A stretch of DNA of 64,000 nt, from contig PUFA01000202.1 of assembly GCA_003508835.1 (NCBI GenBank), positions 2,604,001-2,668,000 on the forward strand, written 5' to 3'. Position 1 is the first letter of the stretch; each line of letters starts with the position of its first letter. The notes under the pieces were generated by a model. The model was not told where the DNA came from, did not search any database, and saw only the letters and a program-made list of their open reading frames with translations. Shown in pieces: positions 21,735 to 32,214 of this stretch. Both the position numbers and the translations under genes were made by a program. The stretch comes from Eonycteris spelaea. Taxonomy: Eukaryota > Chordata > Mammalia > Chiroptera > Pteropodidae.

Positions 21735-21864
21735 TTGACAGTGGTTCTTTGGGGAGGGTCGATTATGGCTAATTTTGCTTTGTCCTTTTTCCTGCGCTTT
21801 TGGGGGCGTCTTCTCAATTCTCGCATCTCTACGACGTTACGTATCATCACGGAGACAGGCCCTG

Positions 21865-21962
21865 GGCTGCATTGCCTCAGCTGTAATGGAGAAGAGCCAG
21901 ACCCACCTTGCAGCGCTTTTGTAAGGATCAAGGTACCTGACACACAGCAGGGACGCTAGAGC
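21865..21962 (+). repeat. MIR SINE, 3' half
   Basis: 'gcattgcctcagctgtaatg', 'cagacccaccttgcagcgct' with 'tttgtaaggatca', and 'acctgacacacagcagggac' with 'gct' follow the MIR core and tail in sense order. Confidence 0.6.
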
Positions 21963-22809
21963 CGGGAGAGCAGCTGAAGAGGTAAAGCAGAGCATGTGTC
22001 CTTAGGGTCAGTTCTTGAAAGAAGGCTTCGCCATGGCAGCTTAGTGAGGACGGCACCGGCCCGTGCGTGTGGTCAGGGCGAAGGCGGGAAGCAAAAGGGC
22101 CCCAGGGAGCTGGCTGGACGCTTTGGGTTTGGGGGGCTCAGCAGAGAAGAGCAAGAGAGGTTGGACCGAAAGGTTGATTGCAGCGAGACCGAAGGAGGAT
22201 AAGTCAGTCCATTCGGGGTAGTACTTCTCAGATCGGAGTGGGTGTCCGACGGGGCAGCTGAGACGCAGGGGGACCGAGATCAGGTGGAGAACACAGGAAG
22301 CCAGACAGCTCCCCCTGATACGGAGAACGTCCCCGCCCCCCGACTCACTTCTCTGAAACCCTCCGAGAATGCAGTGGGCGACCGAGCTTCTAACTTCCCA
22401 AGCTCACGGGGAGATGTTCTTTCCCGAGGTGGGCGTTGCCCCAACATCCCTCTTTCTGGCCATATCTGGCCAATCTGTTCTTTTCTGGAGACTGTTCAGG
22501 TAGATGATGCCACCAAGTCATGTAGCCTTGCCTCTGACTTATCTCAACAGTGAGGTTTGATGGTCTTGAATCTTGAATTTAGCCATTTGTGACTTCAAAG
22601 TAATCTTTCGTTTTCAAAAATTTGGGACTGTTTTGCTTCTTCATACTCAGCTCTGTCTTCTCTTGTCTCCATTCTAAATCCCAGCAATTTAGGGAAGAAT
22701 TGGGTCCCCACAGATGATGGTTACAATGCATTTCTTTGCGGAGATCGCTGATGGGTTTCACCCACTCCCTTTGCCAAAACTTACACTTCCCCTTTCCTTT
22801 TATATCTTG
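21963..22809. other. Unclassified non-coding DNA
   Basis: No gene or repeat family was recognised. The first half is GC-rich and the second half AT-rich. Open frames of 60-103 codons have no recognisable content. Confidence 0.45.
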
Positions 22810-23090
22810 CAAGATCATGTAGCAACATGAGAAAACATTGATACTATAATATTAAATAATGAAAAGAACAGAAAAATTGAGTGTACATTACGATTCTAGC
22901 TATGTAAAAACAAATAAACAAACAAAAAACACACGACGTAAAGGAAAAGAAGCCTGGAAGAATACAGACCCCATAATGAATAATGGTTATGTTAGAATAC
23001 TGTGGATTTTTCCCTTCTTCTCTAGTTCCCTAAAATTTCTCATTATCATGGAAAAATACTTCTACAAGTAAGAGACGGACTTACTAAGAT
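22810..23090 (+). repeat. Old L1 (L1M) 3' UTR fragment
   Basis: 'attaaataatgaaaagaaca', 'cattacgattctagctatgt' with an A-rich run, 'aagcctggaagaatacagac' and 'aatggttatgttagaatact' end with 'ttccctaaaatttctcatta'. This is the typical order of the old L1 3' UTR ('..gatcccatttttgtaaaa.. ..ctggaaggatatac.. ..gtggttatctctgg.. ..tattttctaaa..'). Confidence 0.65.
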
Positions 23091-23699
23091 AAGGTAAGGG
23101 GCAGAATGAGTAACGACATTCGACAAAATCAATACAACAGGAAAGCTGGTTGTAGATGAGGTTTTTGTGGAAGTACATATACACAGCTCTCGGCTCAGTG
23201 TGCGTGACAGAGAAATACGACCCTGGAACTCGTATGGAAGACATTTCACCACACGTCCTCCTTGTCCACTCTGAGAATGACCGGGAGGAAGGACGACAGG
23301 ACTGCAAAGCTGCTGGGCATTCGCGAGGACCCGGGGTTGGGGCGCTGGGAGTCCAGGCACGTTCAGGGTTCAGGGGCTGCAGAGACTGCGTAGACGCGCT
23401 GAGGCTCCGATGCTGTTTATTTTGAGAAGCCCCGTCAGGGGGAGCGTCTCTCGGGCCTCGCTACGCGGACTGTGCTCCTTGGAACCCTGGGCATCGTTCT
23501 GCGGCAGCAACAGAAGGATCGGAGCACGTGTTTCGGAAGAGAAGTGAAAAACGCCAGATGTGGGCGAAACCGCAAGGGGAATTTCAGACAGGCGGCGTGC
23601 ACCAGATAACCCGGCTTGGAATGCGGCCCGGGGCCCCCGGACAGGCAGCCCCTCCAAGCATCAGGCCGGAGGGACAGAGGTTATTCATCCTGAGTTCAG

Positions 23700-23825
23700 C
23701 CAAATGCCGCTAACTTGACCCGTGACCTTGCTCAAGCCGTTGACCCTCTCCAAACCACTTTCACCGTCTGTAAAATGGAAAGACTGGCTCGTTTCCTGTC
23801 AGGAAAAGCTGGCGGGACCCCGTGC
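23700..23825 (+). repeat. MIR SINE, central part
   Basis: 'ccgctaacttgacccgtgac' with 'cttgctcaagccgttgaccc', then 'ccactttcaccgtctgtaaa' with 'atggaaagactgg', is the MIR core. Confidence 0.75.
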
Positions 23826-23990
23826 TGACGACTAGAGGTAAGAACGAGGCATGGCCTTAAAGACCGATGCTGAATCGTAGTTGAGTATATAAATACCACA
23901 ACATTTACACACTTCCAGGGTGTAGAGACAAACATTTTGTGGGCAGGAGATGTGGGAAAAACAAAACAAAACAAAATAAAACAAGGGCTT

Positions 23991-24135
23991 AAAGATCGTA
24001 TCACACAAATCACAAAGTAAATCCATTCACGGAGTAAATAATCCACATGTTGACAATTAAAGGGGCTGTGACGGGATTTTTTTTCCTGTCGCCCATAGCT
24101 CTTTTAGGTCTCCTGAGGTCACCCCAGATCTAGAC
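23991..24135 (+). repeat. Unidentified repeat, copy A
   Basis: This 145-bp block matches 26934-27065 closely over its whole length. Shared landmarks are 'caaagtaaa', 'taatc.acatgt', 'tgtgac.gg', 'ctctt..ggtctcct' and the identical end 'cccagatctagac'. It has a 17-base insertion at about 24019-24035 that ends in a repeat of 'gagtaaa'. I do not recognise the family. Outside the block the flanks do not match, which points to an interspersed repeat rather than a large duplication. Confidence 0.8.
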
Positions 24136-24179
24136 TAAAGCATACTACCTAGTATATAGTGCCAAATAAATGTTAGTGA

Positions 24180-24370
24180 AGAGTGGAGCTTAGCTTCCAA
24201 TTCCAACTTTCTTTACCACTTAGTCGAATACGGCCTTGTGTAAGTTATTCTTACAGTTTTGTGCATCCGTACAGTGGGGATAATATAATATCTACCTCAT
24301 AGACTTGCTGCGAGGATTAGCTAGGGTAATACGTAGGAAGAGCTTAGATAATGTTAATTATCTTTATCTT
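24180..24370 (+). repeat. MIR SINE
   Basis: 'gcttccaattccaactttct' with 'ttaccacttagtcgaatac', 'ccttgtgtaagttattctta', 'catccgtacagtggggataa', 'tctacctcatagacttgctg' with 'cgaggattagctagggtaat', and 'ggaagagcttagataatgtt' follow the MIR order closely. Confidence 0.85.
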
Positions 24371-25336
24371 CCAAAACCTTCAGTGTGGACTTTAAAGCTG
24401 TCTGCATTTCTTTGTTTCGTCTCGGTTTTCTCGTTCAAGTGTTTCTCACATTCTGGCTCCGTTCAGGAATATTTCCTGTCTGTCTTATTCATCTATGTAG
24501 GACGCCGCTCCCTCCAGACTTTACATAAGCCCGACTCACCCCCACTGAAGCCATCACTTATGCCTATTTGCGACCACTTGGAATGTATCTCTAAGTTGAC
24601 CCCACAGCCAGAAATCCACGAAGCATCACTGAGTCCTCTCTCCTCCTGCTGCCGGGCTTCTTACACAATGAGGTGTCTCACTACAGACTAAAATGTGTGT
24701 TTTTCTTCTCTCTAGTAGATGTTGTCGGCCATGGCGATCGGCGTGTAGCACAGGGAATGACCTTGGAATCCCTGAGCCTGGCCATCTTGAGGAGGGCAGG
24801 GCGGTGCTGGGCAGAGTGAGGACAGCCTCCCCCAACCCTTTGGTGAGAAGTTGTCACTGAGGAGGAAGAGAGATGTGGTGCTGGCTTCAGGACAGATGCT
24901 CCTAGGGCTGATGTAGGCAGGAAGTGGCTGTATGTGAGAACAGGAAAAAAGAAAAAATAACCTGACCAGTGAGGGCTGTGATGTTTTGGAGTATTGGGAG
25001 ATGGTGGGGGTGAAACCGACGGGAAGCTGGGGAATCGCCTTCCCAAACGGGCCAGCGTGAACAGACGCACGTTGGCGCCCGCGGACCAGCAGAAAGAGGA
25101 CTCGGTCATCACGATCCTTCCCTGGACGACTTTTCTTGCAGTTTCACCAGCACGAGCATCATCTCTTTCCGTGAGCATCCTTGTCTGCCCCCCGCCACCA
25201 AGGCCGATTGATTGCATGATCGTTATTATCAGCCTCAACGGTATCTCCTTCGAGTCACTGAACCCTTTCTCATCTCTCCTCCCTATCATCTTCTAGGGTG
25301 TTTTTACTGCACCCATAGGAGTCCCTACAGATGATT
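24371..25336. other. Unclassified non-coding DNA
   Basis: No gene or repeat family was recognised. A 202-codon minus-strand open frame (24681-25289) and a 128-codon plus-strand frame (24305-24691) have no recognisable domain. The former overlaps a 100-codon frame on the other strand. Confidence 0.45.
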
Positions 25337-25450
25337 CAATCCCACAGAAATGGCTGAGCCCCTATTATACCAGGCTAAATCCTAGGGAACACAAAGGCAC
25401 GTGAAATATGGTCACCGCTCTCAAGAAGCTAATACCCTGTGATTTAGGTA
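25337..25450 (-). repeat. L2 3' end, antisense
   Basis: 'gcccctattataccaggcta' with 'aatcctagggaacacaaagg', 'atggtcaccgctctcaagaa' and 'gctaatacc' is the reverse complement of the L2 tail. The consensus antisense is like '..actatgtgccaggcactgtgctagg..' followed by '..ccctgccctcaaggagct..'. Confidence 0.6.
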
Positions 25451-25536
25451 GATTTAACTTGCTACGTTACATTTAATCCGATGATAGTCTAGATTCCTAA
25501 TTATCTTCCCTATTAGCCTGTTTTTTTGTTCCTTTG

Positions 25537-25640
25537 CGCACACATTTTTTGAGCATACTATGTGCTGGGGTGGGTAGCTTAGGGTGCACACAAAAATGAA
25601 CACCATCCCATTTATGCTTCAGAGAGCGTGAGTACAGGTG
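25537..25640 (-). repeat. L2 3' end, antisense
   Basis: 'acacattttttgagcatact' with 'atgtgctgggg', then 'gtgcacacaaaaatgaacac' with 'catcccattt', match the same antisense L2 tail as the preceding fragment. This is a separate copy or a duplicated part. Confidence 0.5.
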
Positions 25641-26354
25641 AGGCTCGATGACATACCTGGCTGACGACCAGGTCACGTGGGTATTCTGTCTTCCTCCCAC
25701 GGAGCGGGGTGCCCTGCACTGTGCTTCCTCTTCCCAATTACGCAGTGAAGTCACAGGTGAGGCGTGTTAGGTACGTTTTTCTTCGTTGAGTCCAACCTCA
25801 GAGGCACTTGAGAATCGAAGGGAGAAGGAAGATCTCTGTGACTCATGAGTAAAGTTTAGCCAGTTACCCTGTCCGTGCTTCTCGCCAATGTTTCATCCAT
25901 CCTCTCCAGGAACTGGGTACCCTTCACACTACTCCTGATTCTCTGTGGGTTAGACTCTCTTAAGTATGGAAATGTGAAATAAATATCTTTGGTTTATTAA
26001 TGAACGGCCTTCAACTTGAAGGTAAAGTCAGTTATATAAAGATTAAGCTTCTAAGGAAAGATAAGGGAAGGGCTTCTAAGGAAATGTTTTTCTTCTTGGA
26101 AGATGCTTTTAAGATGAAGGCAAGTATCAAATTTCCATTGATGGTAAAACAATCAAAAACTACGTCTTATAACATGAGGGTGTATGGCTGATGTAATCTG
26201 ACCAAGCGAGGAATGTAGTAAATCCCACAACCTCTGCTCCCCAGCAAAGACTAAGCCATGAAGGAATGACTCACTGTGACAAACTCAGCCAACCATTGAC
26301 TAACTGCTCCTAGAACAGCATAATATTAGAGTAGGGAGGAGCATTACAGATTGT

Positions 26355-26610
26355 ATTGGATTACTGAGTTCGAGATAAAATTTGGAATCAGATGGCCTAG
26401 GTTCAAATTTAGCGCAGGTTCTCTTTGCACCTGGGCCTCGGGCAATTTACTTGGCTTCCTGGTACCTTTATGTTCTTCTCATTTGCATAACACAGATAAA
26501 AGTCCTATTGAGTAGGGTTTATTTTAAAGGACTACATAAAGTGACCCACTGAAGGCACTTGGCACAAAGTAGACACTCAGTAAATGCTCTTTTTCTGTTC
26601 CGGGTAAGGG
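26355..26610 (+). repeat. MIR SINE
   Basis: 'ttggaatcagatggcctagg' with 'ttcaaatttagcgca', 'ctgggcctcgggcaatttac', 'tttgcataacacagataaaa', 'ggcacttggcacaaagtaga' and 'cactcagtaaatgctct' are all MIR landmarks in sense order. Confidence 0.85.
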
Positions 26611-26933
26611 ACCAGAGGTGGAAGTACTGATCTAACTCGTCTGAGGGCCCGGATGAGCCCCTGTCGCACCTGGACTACAGCCCCTGGCGACCTGACCGGG
26701 TCCAGCTGTCTCCAGCTGTCTTTCTGCTGTTTCGAAATGGGAGCAGAGCAAAGACAATGGAAACCACCTTTATCTCTGGTTTTCTAAAGCTCGAGGGGAG
26801 GAGGCCAAGGAGAGGTGAGAGGTGAAAAAGCAGATTTACTTTCCCGGTTTTGCGTTACTTTCCGGAGTTTACACTGCTTGAGCACAACCCAGGAGTGGCG
26901 GAGGGAAGTGGCAGAGCGAAGCCAACTGGGATT

Positions 26934-27065
26934 AAAGACTGTGTCACACCGATCCGCAAAGTAAATAATCTACATGTCCACATTGAGGGTGTGTGACAGG
27001 GTGTCCTTCCCGCCCCCCCCACAAAACAGCTCTTCGGGTCTCCTCAGGGCATCCCAGATCTAGAC
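26934..27065 (+). repeat. Unidentified repeat, copy B
   Basis: This 132-bp block is the partner of copy A at 23991-24135, in the same orientation and about 2.9 kb away. It shares 'caaagtaaataatc', 'acatgt', 'ctctt.gggtctcct' and the end 'cccagatctagac'. It lacks the 17-base insertion of copy A and carries an 8-C run where copy A has T-rich sequence. I see no terminal inverted repeats. It could be an unrecognised old LTR or SINE segment, or a local duplication. Confidence 0.8.
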
Positions 27066-27204
27066 CAATTTCCCAGAAGTTCCTACACAGACCTTTTCTC
27101 AGAGTTCTGAGCTTGCTAATGGGTGGCTTTGGCAGAGAAGTGCCAATTAAAGAGGTTACGTGTGAAAAATCACTTGTGACTTGTAAATTATTTCCCTGTG
27201 GAAT

Positions 27205-27368
27205 GGGTGCTCCTGTGGTCGAGGAGAAAGAGCCTTGGACCTGAGCTGGGCGACCTGAGCCTGGCACTGCCCGTGATTAGCCGGGGGGTGGGGGGAGGAC
27301 CCAAAACAGGAAGTTAACTTTCGGGCATCTGCATTGTCACTTGTAAAACACGTCAAGCCATCGTTTGC
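27205..27368 (+). repeat. MIR SINE
   Basis: 'ggagaaagagccttggacct', 'gagcctggcactgcccgtga', 'tttcgggcatctgcattgtc' and 'acttgtaaaacacgtcaagc' follow MIR sense order. Confidence 0.6.
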
Positions 27369-27399
27369 TAAATACTGAATGCAAAAACTTGCCACATTT

Positions 27400-27535
27400 T
27401 ATTTTCCTTCATCCCAATAAGAGCTCCATGAGGTTGTCTTCCATATGAGCGGTGAAGAAATAGGGGCCTCAAGAAACTGTGACTTGCCCATCGTCATTCA
27501 GCTCGTAAGTGGCAAAATCTGCTAACACCTGGATT
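27400..27535 (-). repeat. MIR SINE, antisense
   Basis: 'tcatcccaataagagctcca' with 'tgaggttgtc', 'ggtgaagaaataggggcctc' and 'aactgtgacttgcccatcgt' with 'cattcagctcgtaagtggca' match antisense MIR. Together with the preceding sense copy it forms an inverted pair. Confidence 0.7.
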
Positions 27536-27929
27536 AGTCCAAAAAGGGTCTAACCTCTAAGGTAGACCACCTCTACTGTGGGGTGAGGATGGATATTAAA
27601 GCACCTTAAAGGAGTTTAAATAATGCTCACCACAATCACTTACAGGGGGTATCATACCTAGGAGGTGTCTGTGTTCAAGTCATTTTCGCTCATTGACTTT
27701 CTTATTCGTTGCTTATCTCTGAGCTGTGAGCATCAAACCACAGCTATCTTTCACCTCATTTGTTTCTGGTGTCAGTTCTCCCACATGGGCTGCTTTTGGG
27801 GGAGTGCCCCTTCTTGCCAAGCAGGGGAGTGTTACGTGTAGGAAGCCGCTCTCACACTCTCACAGGGACACACACCATATTCTTATTAGTTTGTCACATC
27901 CGTGGTTTCGGCAATTGACAATTTAAGAG

Positions 27930-28530
27930 TCTGTCATTATTATGACAGTGAGTAAGTAGATCATGTTTAAAGAATTTCCAGAATGGGGGTTTGGAGTGAA
28001 AACATACTGTGATCTCACTAAGGAGAATACCAAGGGACTTAGACATGTCTGGCTCCAGCCCCAACCGTGAATTTGCTATAAGCTCATGAATTCCCCGCTC
28101 ATCCCGGAAAGACCTTACCTTTGTGAGGCGTCAGGTTGATACGACCCCCGTGTTCCTTGGGAGCTGGTTCCGAGCCGGTCCCTGTTATCTGCATGTGTGT
28201 TCCAGGCAGTGGTCATCATCGGACTGTACACTTCAGAGGTTCAAAGGTCACATCTGTGGAATTCTTCCTGGGTGGTTTGGTACTTCATGATGACAACATT
28301 TTTATTCTCACTGCTGCTTTTCTGCTCGGTTTGCCTGAGAGGCAGACACAAAAACATTTTGAGCCTCGGTTAGTTATGGATAGCCAAGAATTGCAGTAGC
28401 ATTGACTAAATCAATTCCGTCATCACATGTGCATTTGGTGGACATCGTGGTAATATTGCTTCACTTTTGCATTAACCCTTAATGGTGACAAAGCACATCT
28501 GTGATTGTGTTACCCTTCAGACTTCCAAGA
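27930..28530. other. Unclassified non-coding DNA
   Basis: No gene or repeat family was recognised with confidence. A weak MIR-like sense segment may lie near 28040-28190 ('ccagccccaaccgtgaattt'), but it is too diverged to call. Confidence 0.4.
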
Positions 28531-28539
28531 ATCCTTTGA

Positions 28540-28660
28540 GAAGGGTAGAAAGGGATAAAAATATTACCCACCTCATGATGTTTATGAGGATTAGGTGCAA
28601 GAGACCACAAAAGCACTCAGCACGGGGGGCTGCCACGGAGTAAAGGTTATTGACTGTTCC
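28540..28660 (+). repeat. MIR SINE, 3' half
   Basis: 'gggataaaaatattacccac' with 'ctcatgatgtttatgaggat', then 'aagcactcagcacggggggc' with 'agtaaaggttatt', is the MIR 3' half. Confidence 0.75.
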
Positions 28661-28745
28661 TGTTAGCGTGTTACTGTCCCATGTGCCCGTGAGGAACCGC
28701 AGCTCGGAGGCTGAGGTCAGTGGCAGAACTCAAGATCTCAGTCTC
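28661..28745 (-). repeat. MIR SINE fragment, antisense
   Basis: 'cccatgtgcccgtgaggaac' with 'cgcagctcggaggctgaggt' and 'ggcagaactcaagatctcag' is antisense MIR, adjoining the previous sense copy. Confidence 0.55.
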
Positions 28746-28969
28746 TCATGGCCAAGGTCGTTTTAAGAAATTATCAGTTGAGCCTGTAGTCATGGAAGGG
28801 AAAAAAAGGCAGAGCTTCAAAGGAAAGGCTTGTGTGACAGGTTTTATGGTGGGTGAGCAGGCAGAAGTGTTTAGGGACAGGGCACCTCTCAAGGGGCAGG
28901 GTGCGGCCCGGGTCACGCACCACTGGCCACTGTGCTGCTCATTTTGGGTTCTGCTCATGCTCTGTCCGC

Positions 28970-29075
28970 CCAGCTAGAATGTCATCAACTTCATCTTGCT
29001 GGCTAGCTGAGTTGGTCCCCCATACCTTTATGGTGTCTGGCACATTTATTGTCAAGTGCAGAGCACCAATGTAAG
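28970..29075 (+). repeat. Possible L2 3' end
   Basis: 'gctagaatgtcatcaacttc', 'tttatggtgtctggcacatt' and 'tattgtc' resemble the L2 tail ('..tagaatgtaagct.. ..gcctggcacat..'). It is short and diverged. Confidence 0.4.
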
Positions 29076-29715
29076 GGATGGAGGGGAAGAAGACTAAGAA
29101 AAAAGTACAAAGTGTGCATATGGACTAAAAGCGCTTTACCATTTTGCCACAGAGTCACCCTGAGTGGAGAAAATGTGGAGCGAGCCACTGAGAGGAACGG
29201 GGAGGCCGGGGCCAAGCCTCTGCAGACGCCTAAAAAAGGGGGCTGGGACAAAGTCTCCTGTTTGCTGCCTTTTGCTAGAAAGAGGACTGCCTGCCTGCCT
29301 CTACAGATGACTCACCAGGAAGCAGTCTACGGAGCTCAGCGACAGCCCTGCCGAAGGACGAGGGGCAGTGGCGTTTCCCCAGGTTGATGGATTTCTGCCT
29401 TGCTGCCTTGACGGCCGAGGGGGACGTGGTGGGACTTTCGGCAGGAAGCGTCCGCCTCTGGGGGAGTCAAGAACTGTGCCAGGACGTAGACCGGCCCTGG
29501 CCCCAGAGCCCCCGCGTTTTCCCCGCGTGCCGTGCCAGTGGCACCCCGTGGCCTCTCGTGCCCTCCTGGGCCACGGCAGCCCGAGGGGGGAGGCGAGGCC
29601 GCAGCATCAGCAGGGCCCGTTGTTTATGTTCCCACCCCGTGGCTTTGGGAAACCCAGATTCCCACACGCACTGAGGCAGGAAGGTCACCGCGGACACCTC
29701 ATCTGTCTGGGTGGC

Positions 29716-29733
29716 TGACTCACTTCAGATAAG
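29716..29733 (+). promoter_or_regulatory. Adjacent AP-1/NF-E2-type and GATA-type motifs
   Basis: TGACTCA at 29716-29722 is followed four bases later by AGATAAG at 29727-29733, at the edge of the CpG-dense core. This pairing resembles erythroid/haematopoietic enhancer cores. Both motifs are short, so chance is possible. Confidence 0.35.
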
Positions 29734-30019
29734 CAGCAGCGAGCCGCCCCGCGGGGGTCACCTCCCAGGCCGCCCACCTGGCACCGAGGGAGGAAGACCC
29801 CGCCTCGGCCCGCCGAGCGCCCTCGGCCTCCAGGGCCTCCCGCTGCCGCCCAGGACGAGTGGCCCGGCCTCGGGAAGGGGGCGTCGCAGACGTGCGCCCG
29901 TGTGCCGAAGCTGCCGGGAGCGGCCCTCCAGGCGCCCATTCGCCGGGACACAGTTGGAGGGCGTCCCGCGGCACCCGGCTTTCTCACTCGCTCTGCCCGC
30001 CCCCCTGGGGAAGAACCAG

Positions 30020-30170
30020 AGCAGGTGTTTTGTGTCCAGTTCACAGACGAGTAAACAGCCTCAGGATGTGCGAGAGACTTGCCCAAGTTCTCTCAGCGCG
30101 CCGGAGGCCAGGGCGCTGTCCACGCCTGCTCAGGGGGTCTCCCCACGACTTCGCGCAAGCCCAGCGAGCC
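30020..30170 (-). repeat. MIR SINE, antisense
   Basis: 'tccagttcacagacgagtaa', 'acagcctcaggatgtgcgag', 'agacttgcccaagttctctc' and 'gccggaggccagggcgctgt' match MIR in antisense order. Confidence 0.75.
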
Positions 30171-30234
30171 AAGCGGGCACGTTCCAACCTCCACCCCGAG
30201 AGAGAACCCTTCCTCCGGTTTCAGCTGTCCGCGG

Positions 30235-30440
30235 CGCCCTGTGAAGCGCTTCGGTGCTGGGGTGTGAATCGTGATACCTCTTCCTGCCGAGCAAGTGACT
30301 TCGAGCAGCTGTGCGATTTTGGACTTGATTTCCCCGAATGTTTGCTTCCACGTGTATAAAATGGAGATGACATTCGCCTCAGTCGCCGGGTCGTTGAAGG
30401 GTGAAGAATAACAGGAAAACGTCCGCGGACGGTTTTCTGG
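30235..30440 (+). repeat. MIR SINE
   Basis: 'gtgctggggtgtgaatcgtg', 'gcaagtgacttcgagcagct' with 'gtgcgattttgg', 'cttgatttccccgaatgttt', 'tgtataaaatggagatgaca' and 'cgccgggtcgttgaagggtg' match the MIR core in sense order. Confidence 0.7.
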
Positions 30441-30449
30441 ACCCGAAGC

Positions 30450-30655
30450 GCCTTCTGAGCATTGACTCCCTGAATTCTCACGATGACCCTGTGATATTTC
30501 ATACATGCCATGTGATTTCATTTCGTAGCGGAGGACACACACTATGGCAGAGAGGTAAAGAAACACCCTAGATCACACCACAAACGAATAGCAGACCCAG
30601 GATTTTAACCCAGGCTGGCGCCAAAGTCAAGTGTTGAAGCTCCGTGCTGTACCGG
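30450..30655 (-). repeat. MIR SINE, antisense
   Basis: 'cttctgagcattgactccct', 'gaattctcacgatgaccctg' with 'tgatatttcat', 'ggcagagaggtaaagaaaca' with 'ccctagatcacacc', and 'agcagacccaggattttaac' with 'ccaggctgg' give a nearly complete antisense MIR. It is a partner of the preceding sense copy. Confidence 0.85.
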
Positions 30656-30839
30656 TGATGCAAATTCTGTTTACCGTCTCCAGCAGGCACGGGATCAACA
30701 GCTGTTGTCCTGAATGGGGCAGGGGGCCTTGGCTTGTGAGCAAAAAGAAGAGCTAACTACCTGGACTAACCCGACACAGCAGAGGTATGCAGTGAGGATG
30801 CCGTGGTTTCTCATCTGCCGCCACCGAAGTCGTTCTTTG

Positions 30840-31000
30840 GAGCAGGAAGACGCCTCGGGGACGTCGGGTGACGTCTGGAGACATCTTTGGTTGTGGGGGG
30901 TGCTATTGGCATCTAATGGGCGAGGCAGGCCGGGGTTGCTGCTAACCACCCTGCAGTGCGCAGGACAGGCCCCCGCGACCCAGAATGATCTGTCCTTGCA
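30840..31000 (+). repeat. Non-autonomous DNA transposon relic (hAT-Charlie-like), name uncertain
   Basis: 'acgtctggagacatctttgg' with 'ttgtggggggtgctattggc', 'atctaatgggcgaggcaggc', 'ggggttgctgctaaccaccc' with 'tgcagtgcgcaggacaggcc', and 'cccagaatgatctgtcc' match a very common mammalian MER-type element. Its ends usually read '..gagaaccactg'. The terminal inverted repeats are no longer visible here. Confidence 0.65.
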
Positions 31001-32214
31001 CGCCAGCATGCTGGGGTTTAGAAACTGCTTTCATGTTAATGATTAAGTATTTAGAATCAAGTCGAGAGTATTTTTGAGGCTTGAAGAACCCCGTTAATAC
31101 ACAGATTTGTCACCTGGACCAGCAAAGTATCGCTCCATGTAGCATCTGTTGATACAGTAACACAGTTCAATCTATGTGATCATCTGTTATTACCTATTGT
31201 TATTGGTGCTATCGTCACCAAGTTAAAATACGTGCCCTAGCAATGGCCAGGCCGATTTGGGTCCCGTGGGAGAGTTGGAAACATGAAGCTCTTTTTCTGT
31301 CAAACTCTGTGACCGCCCCTCAGACTGCTGACATTTCTTCCAGTCTGTCGAAGGAGGTCACAAATGAACGCACAGCGATGCCATCTCCCCTCAGGGGCTC
31401 TGAGGATCCCTGATGTCTCTCAGTTCAGTCAGGCCTTGTTTTGTGCCCTTCCCCTTACACAGTCACACGACAGAATTTTTCGAAAATGTCTGACTTTCTT
31501 AGCCTCTTTGGGAAACTCATGTAGACATCTTCGAAATGGTAAAAATTTACTTCGTCCAAAAGAACTTTGACCAGAAGGATTTTCACGGGCGAGGTATCTG
31601 TGATGCCCGGAAGTGCATCTAGCTCTGTATCTTGTGTCGTTCGGACTCACCGATTTCCACATCGTTAGGCGTTTGCCTCAAATACTCTATGAATAATCCC
31701 GAAAGGAGTGACATCGGTCCGTTTAGCCTAGGTTATGATGCAGCAACGAATGATGTCAATATTCTAACAGCAAAAAAGTTTTTTATTTCTTGTTCGTCCT
31801 GTACATATATCATGTATTGACCGGTGCCCCGTTTCGTCTTTTTTATTTGCAATTTAGCCTGAAGGAACAGGCCCTGTTAGGGACATGGTAGTGTCACAGC
31901 AGAGAAAAAGGGTGATGGCGGAACCACATGATAACTCTTACAGCTTCTGCTCAGAACTGGTCGGAATTGTCACATGTCACATACGTTCACATTCCGCTGG
32001 CCAGTGCAAGTCAATTGCCAAGCCAGATGTCAGTGGGTCCAGGATGTATATTCCTCCACCAGCCCAAGAGGCAGGGGCAGCGAACGTTGTGAACAATAGC
32101 ATAACCCCCTGCAGGTGCCTGCCTTTGCCACCAAAGTCATGACCTTCCTCAGAGCCAGGGCCCTGGCCTTGAACCACTACCCCATCAAGAAGTTTTTATC
32201 AAGAGGTAGGGGAA
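31001..32214. other. Mostly unclassified DNA, with a possible ancient LTR segment at 31900-32110
   Basis: No gene was recognised. Around 31930-32060, 'agcttctgctcagaactggt', 'acgttcacattccgctggcc' with 'agtgcaagtcaattgcc', and 'ggatgtatattcctccacca' resemble an antisense segment of an old MaLR-type LTR, but I cannot assign it. A 16-base A run lies downstream at about 32301. Confidence 0.4.

Larger units (their letters stand above)
29400..30280. promoter_or_regulatory. CpG island, no gene recognised
   Basis: CpG density rises sharply here. Counting by eye gives about 4 to 10 CpG per 60 bases across 29701-30000, with very high G+C. The core is 29740-30000. It is by far the strongest such block in the window. 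Such islands usually mark promoters or distal enhancers. No exon, TATA box or known first exon could be recognised, and open frames in it (for example 177 codons at 29711-30244, with similar ones on the other strand) look compositional. It is interrupted near 30020-30170 by an antisense MIR. Confidence 0.65.

Noticed and set aside
24681..25289. 202-codon minus-strand frame as a gene
   Set aside because: There is no recognisable domain, another frame lies opposite, and no splice or start context supports it.
29711..30244. 177-codon plus-strand frame in the CpG island as a gene
   Set aside because: Overlapping frames of similar size exist on both strands, and the content is Pro/Arg/Ser/Gly-rich. 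The island is stop-poor by composition, and part of the frame crosses a MIR relic.
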